A stretch of 64,000 bases of DNA from Amylibacter sp965261565 (GTDB taxonomy: Bacteria > Pseudomonadota > Alphaproteobacteria > Rhodobacterales > Rhodobacteraceae): NCBI GenBank assembly GCA_965261565.1, contig OZ253460.1, positions 1,116,001 to 1,180,000 of the forward strand. The letters run 5' to 3'. A program made the position numbers and the translations under genes. Positions 62,012-64,000 of this stretch are shown here, in pieces. The notes beneath the pieces were generated by a model. It saw nothing but the letters and a program-made list of their open reading frames with translations, had not been told where the DNA came from and searched no databases. Every line of letters begins with the position of its first letter. Within the stretch, counting starts at the first letter, position 1.

Positions 62012-63322
62012 ATGCGTATTTTAATGATCATTTTCGCATGGATGTTTTGTACCACTGCAGTTTTCGCTGAAACCGATATTCAGGAAATCACCACGAAGGG
62101 TGGCATTAAGGTTTGGTTGGTTGAAGAACACAGCATTCCGTTTGTTGCTTTGAAAGTCAGCTTTAAGGGAGGATCTTCATTGGATGCGCCTGAAAAAGCC
62201 GGTGTAACTTATCTGATGTCAGGACTTTTGGAAGAAGGTTCCGGTGATATGGACGCAACAACATTCTCTAAGGCAACGGAAGAACTTGCGGCAAGTTTTG
62301 GTTATGATGCGGGGCGCGATAGCGTATCTATTTCAGCGCAGGTATTGACGGAAAACCGGGAACAAGCTTTGGCTTTGTTGAAACAGGCACTGATGGAGCC
62401 TACCTTTAACCCCGTGGCTTTTGACCGGGTGAAAAAGCAGGTTCTGTCAATCGTTCGCTCAAAGCTAACCGATCCCGGCGATATTGCCGGTCGTACATTA
62501 CGTGAATTAGGTTATCCGAATCATGCCTACAGCCAGCCGCTTGAAGGAACGCTTGAAACCATCGAGACCCTGACTGTGGATGATGTTAGGGCTGCACATA
62601 AAGGCGCGTTTTCCAAAGACCTTATGTATGTCAGTGTTGTCGGCGATATCACTGCCGCCGAATTGGGCCCGCTACTGGATGATTTACTTGGGGAATTGCC
62701 TGAAACAGGGCCGCAACTTCCGTCAAAAACAGAGTTTGCCGCAAAAGGCGGGATAACTGTTGTGGACTTTGACACCCCCCAAGCGGTGGCCGTTTGGGCC
62801 CATGTGGGGATTGATCGCGATGACCCGGAATTTTTTGCGGCCTACTTGCTAAACCATATATTGGGCGGCAGTGGCTTTACTGCACGTTTAACCCAAGAAG
62901 TGCGCGAAAAACGCGGGCTGACCTATGGGGTTTATTCGTATCTGGCCCCATATGAATACGCAAGTATTGTCGGCGGTAGCGTGTCTTCATCCAATGACCG
63001 GATCAAAACCGCGATTGAGGTTATTCAGGATGAATGGCGCAAGATGGCCGAAAGCGGCGTGACAGAAGCAGAGATGATAGCTGCCAAGAAGTTTTTGACA
63101 GGAGCATATCCGCTGCGCTTTGACGGTAACGGACGGATTGCCGGGTTGTTGGTAGGTATGCAAATTCAAGGCTATCCAATAGATTATCCCAAGACGCGCA
63201 ATGAAAAGGTTACTGCAGTAACATTAGATGAAGTGAATGCGGTCGCCAAACGGTTACTTAAGCCTGATGCACTACGGTTTGTTGTTGTGGGAAAACCCGA
63301 AGGGTTAGTTTCTACAGATTAG
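62012..63322 (+). CDS. M16-family non-catalytic partner
   Basis: This 436-residue exported protein has a signal peptide (about 1-19). It aligns with M16 peptidases but lacks HxxEH; the corresponding stretch reads VTYLMSGLLEEG. The C-terminal domain keeps the R/Y pair of the substrate-binding half in EKRGLTYGVYSYL near 300. It probably forms a heterodimer with the upstream catalytic subunit. Confidence 0.92.
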   Translation: MRILMIIFAWMFCTTAVFAETDIQEITTKGGIKVWLVEEHSIPFVALKVSFKGGSSLDAPEKAGVTYLMSGLLEEGSGDMDATTFSKATEELAASFGYDAGRDSVSISAQVLTENREQALALLKQALMEPTFNPVAFDRVKKQVLSIVRSKLTDPGDIAGRTLRELGYPNHAYSQPLEGTLETIETLTVDDVRAAHKGAFSKDLMYVSVVGDITAAELGPLLDDLLGELPETGPQLPSKTEFAAKGGITVVDFDTPQAVAVWAHVGIDRDDPEFFAAYLLNHILGGSGFTARLTQEVREKRGLTYGVYSYLAPYEYASIVGGSVSSSNDRIKTAIEVIQDEWRKMAESGVTEAEMIAAKKFLTGAYPLRFDGNGRIAGLLVGMQIQGYPIDYPKTRNEKVTAVTLDEVNAVAKRLLKPDALRFVVVGKPEGLVSTD

Positions 63323-63378
63323 ATTAAAACGCTTTAGAGCGCTGTCGAATCGCACGTATTTGTGCTATCCCTAGTAGT

Positions 63379-64000
63379 ATGAACAAGCTCAGCCCCAATA
63401 TCATGGGTTCTCGCCCGCAAATCCGCCAACTTGACGATGCCGCTGCAAATCGTATTGCGGCAGGTGAAGTTGTGGAACGGCCTAGTTCTGCTGTTAAAGA
63501 ACTGGTGGAAAACGCGCTGGATGCGGATGCCAAGCGGATTGATGTGGCTTATGCGGATGGCGGTAAGACCCTGATCCGCGTGGCCGATGACGGGATGGGT
63601 ATTCCCGAAGAACAATTAAAGCTTGCATTATCGCGCCATGCGACCTCAAAAATTGATGGATCTGACCTGCTGAACATCCACACTTTTGGGTTTCGCGGTG
63701 AAGCCTTGCCATCTTTGGGTGCAGTAGGCCGCTTGACGATTTCTTCGCGTATTGAGGGGGCAGAGTGTGCCGCTGAAATTTCTGTGAATGGCGGCGATAT
63801 CTTACCTGTAAAACCTGCCGCAAGATCGGTGGGAACGACGGTAGAGTTAAACGATCTGTTTCATGCCACCCCGGCACGGCTGAAGTTTCTGCGCACGGAT
63901 CGCGCCGAAGCAAAAGCTATTGCCGATGTGGTCAAGCGCCTGGCGATGTCAGAACCCTATGTTGGCTTTACCCTGCGCGACATTTCAGGTGGTGGACAAG
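63379..64000 (+). CDS. mutL: DNA mismatch repair protein MutL, 3' end cut by window
   Basis: The first 207 codons of MutL are present, and the frame stays open to the window edge. The GHKL ATPase domain shows motif I (AAGEVVERPSSAVKELVENALDA, about 27-49), motif II (VADDGMGI near 68-75) and motif III (RHATSKI and TFGFRGEAL, about 86-110). MutL couples mismatch recognition by MutS to strand removal. The start is either the ATG at 63379 or at 63403; neither has a clear ribosome site. Confidence 0.95.
   Translation, partial: MNKLSPNIMGSRPQIRQLDDAAANRIAAGEVVERPSSAVKELVENALDADAKRIDVAYADGGKTLIRVADDGMGIPEEQLKLALSRHATSKIDGSDLLNIHTFGFRGEALPSLGAVGRLTISSRIEGAECAAEISVNGGDILPVKPAARSVGTTVELNDLFHATPARLKFLRTDRAEAKAIADVVKRLAMSEPYVGFTLRDISGGGQ

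Overview
The window looks like chromosomal DNA of a Roseobacter-type alphaproteobacterium (Rhodobacteraceae) of moderate G+C. This rests on gene content and order: the aerobic cobalamin chelatase CobN with CobW and CobO, a cobalamin riboswitch in front of cbtB-cbtA, an SdhAF4-type DUF1674 protein next to rsmB, a perfect FNR/FnrL box before a universal stress gene, and the run rsmB - heparinase-like - purH - lspA - DUF3035 - two M16 peptidases - mutL. No rRNA, tRNA, CRISPR array, prophage or replication origin was seen.

Layout. 1-5.6 kb: end of an MFS transporter, trhO, an unrecognised 345-residue protein, an outer-membrane protein, arfB and a LacI-type regulator. 5.7-5.9 kb: a possible tiny free-standing gene with promoter, very strong ribosome site, 18 codons and terminator. 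6-16.5 kb: housekeeping genes (queuosine precursor transporter, aromatic/aspartate aminotransferase, sseA, smpB, a P-loop kinase, dapA, slt, a DMT permease, divergent mnmD and an MnmC-type oxidoreductase, a glyoxalase-fold protein). 16.5-25.5 kb: a cobalt/cobalamin region. A B12 riboswitch leads cbtB, cbtA and a His-rich periplasmic protein, and a second tight operon carries cobW, GNAT, cobN, phosphatase-like, GFA-like, cobO and DUF5665 genes. 25.7-38.1 kb: smc, an isolated TylF-type methyltransferase with remnants around it, a MltB-type transglycosylase, aldehyde dehydrogenase, TauE/SafE permease, 1-Cys peroxiredoxin, a beta-barrel protein, an FNR-linked universal stress protein, and an orphan AAA ATPase behind 10-bp tandem repeats.

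38.2-51 kb: the classical rbfA-truB-rpsO-pnp series is present on the minus strand but interrupted. Two genes separate truB from a divergent LysR/FMN-reductase pair, and about 6 kb of accessory DNA separates rpsO from pnp. That DNA holds a D-threonine-aldolase/D-serine-dehydratase-like gene with a BhcD-like imine reductase, a malate/lactate dehydrogenase-family gene, small membrane proteins and degenerate repeats. 51-64 kb: dapB, small hypotheticals, the SdhAF4 gene, rsmB, a heparinase-like gene, an intact 968-bp IS5-type insertion sequence at the heparinase stop codon, purH, lspA, a DUF3035 lipoprotein, a catalytic/non-catalytic M16 pair, and the start of mutL.

The most noteworthy items are the small gene at 5.8 kb, the AGTTAT repeat cluster before the AAA ATPase, the His-rich third partner of CbtAB, the two-gene beta-hydroxyaspartate-like module, and the inverted-repeat elements in the rpsO-pnp gap. 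No complete new multi-gene system could be demonstrated.
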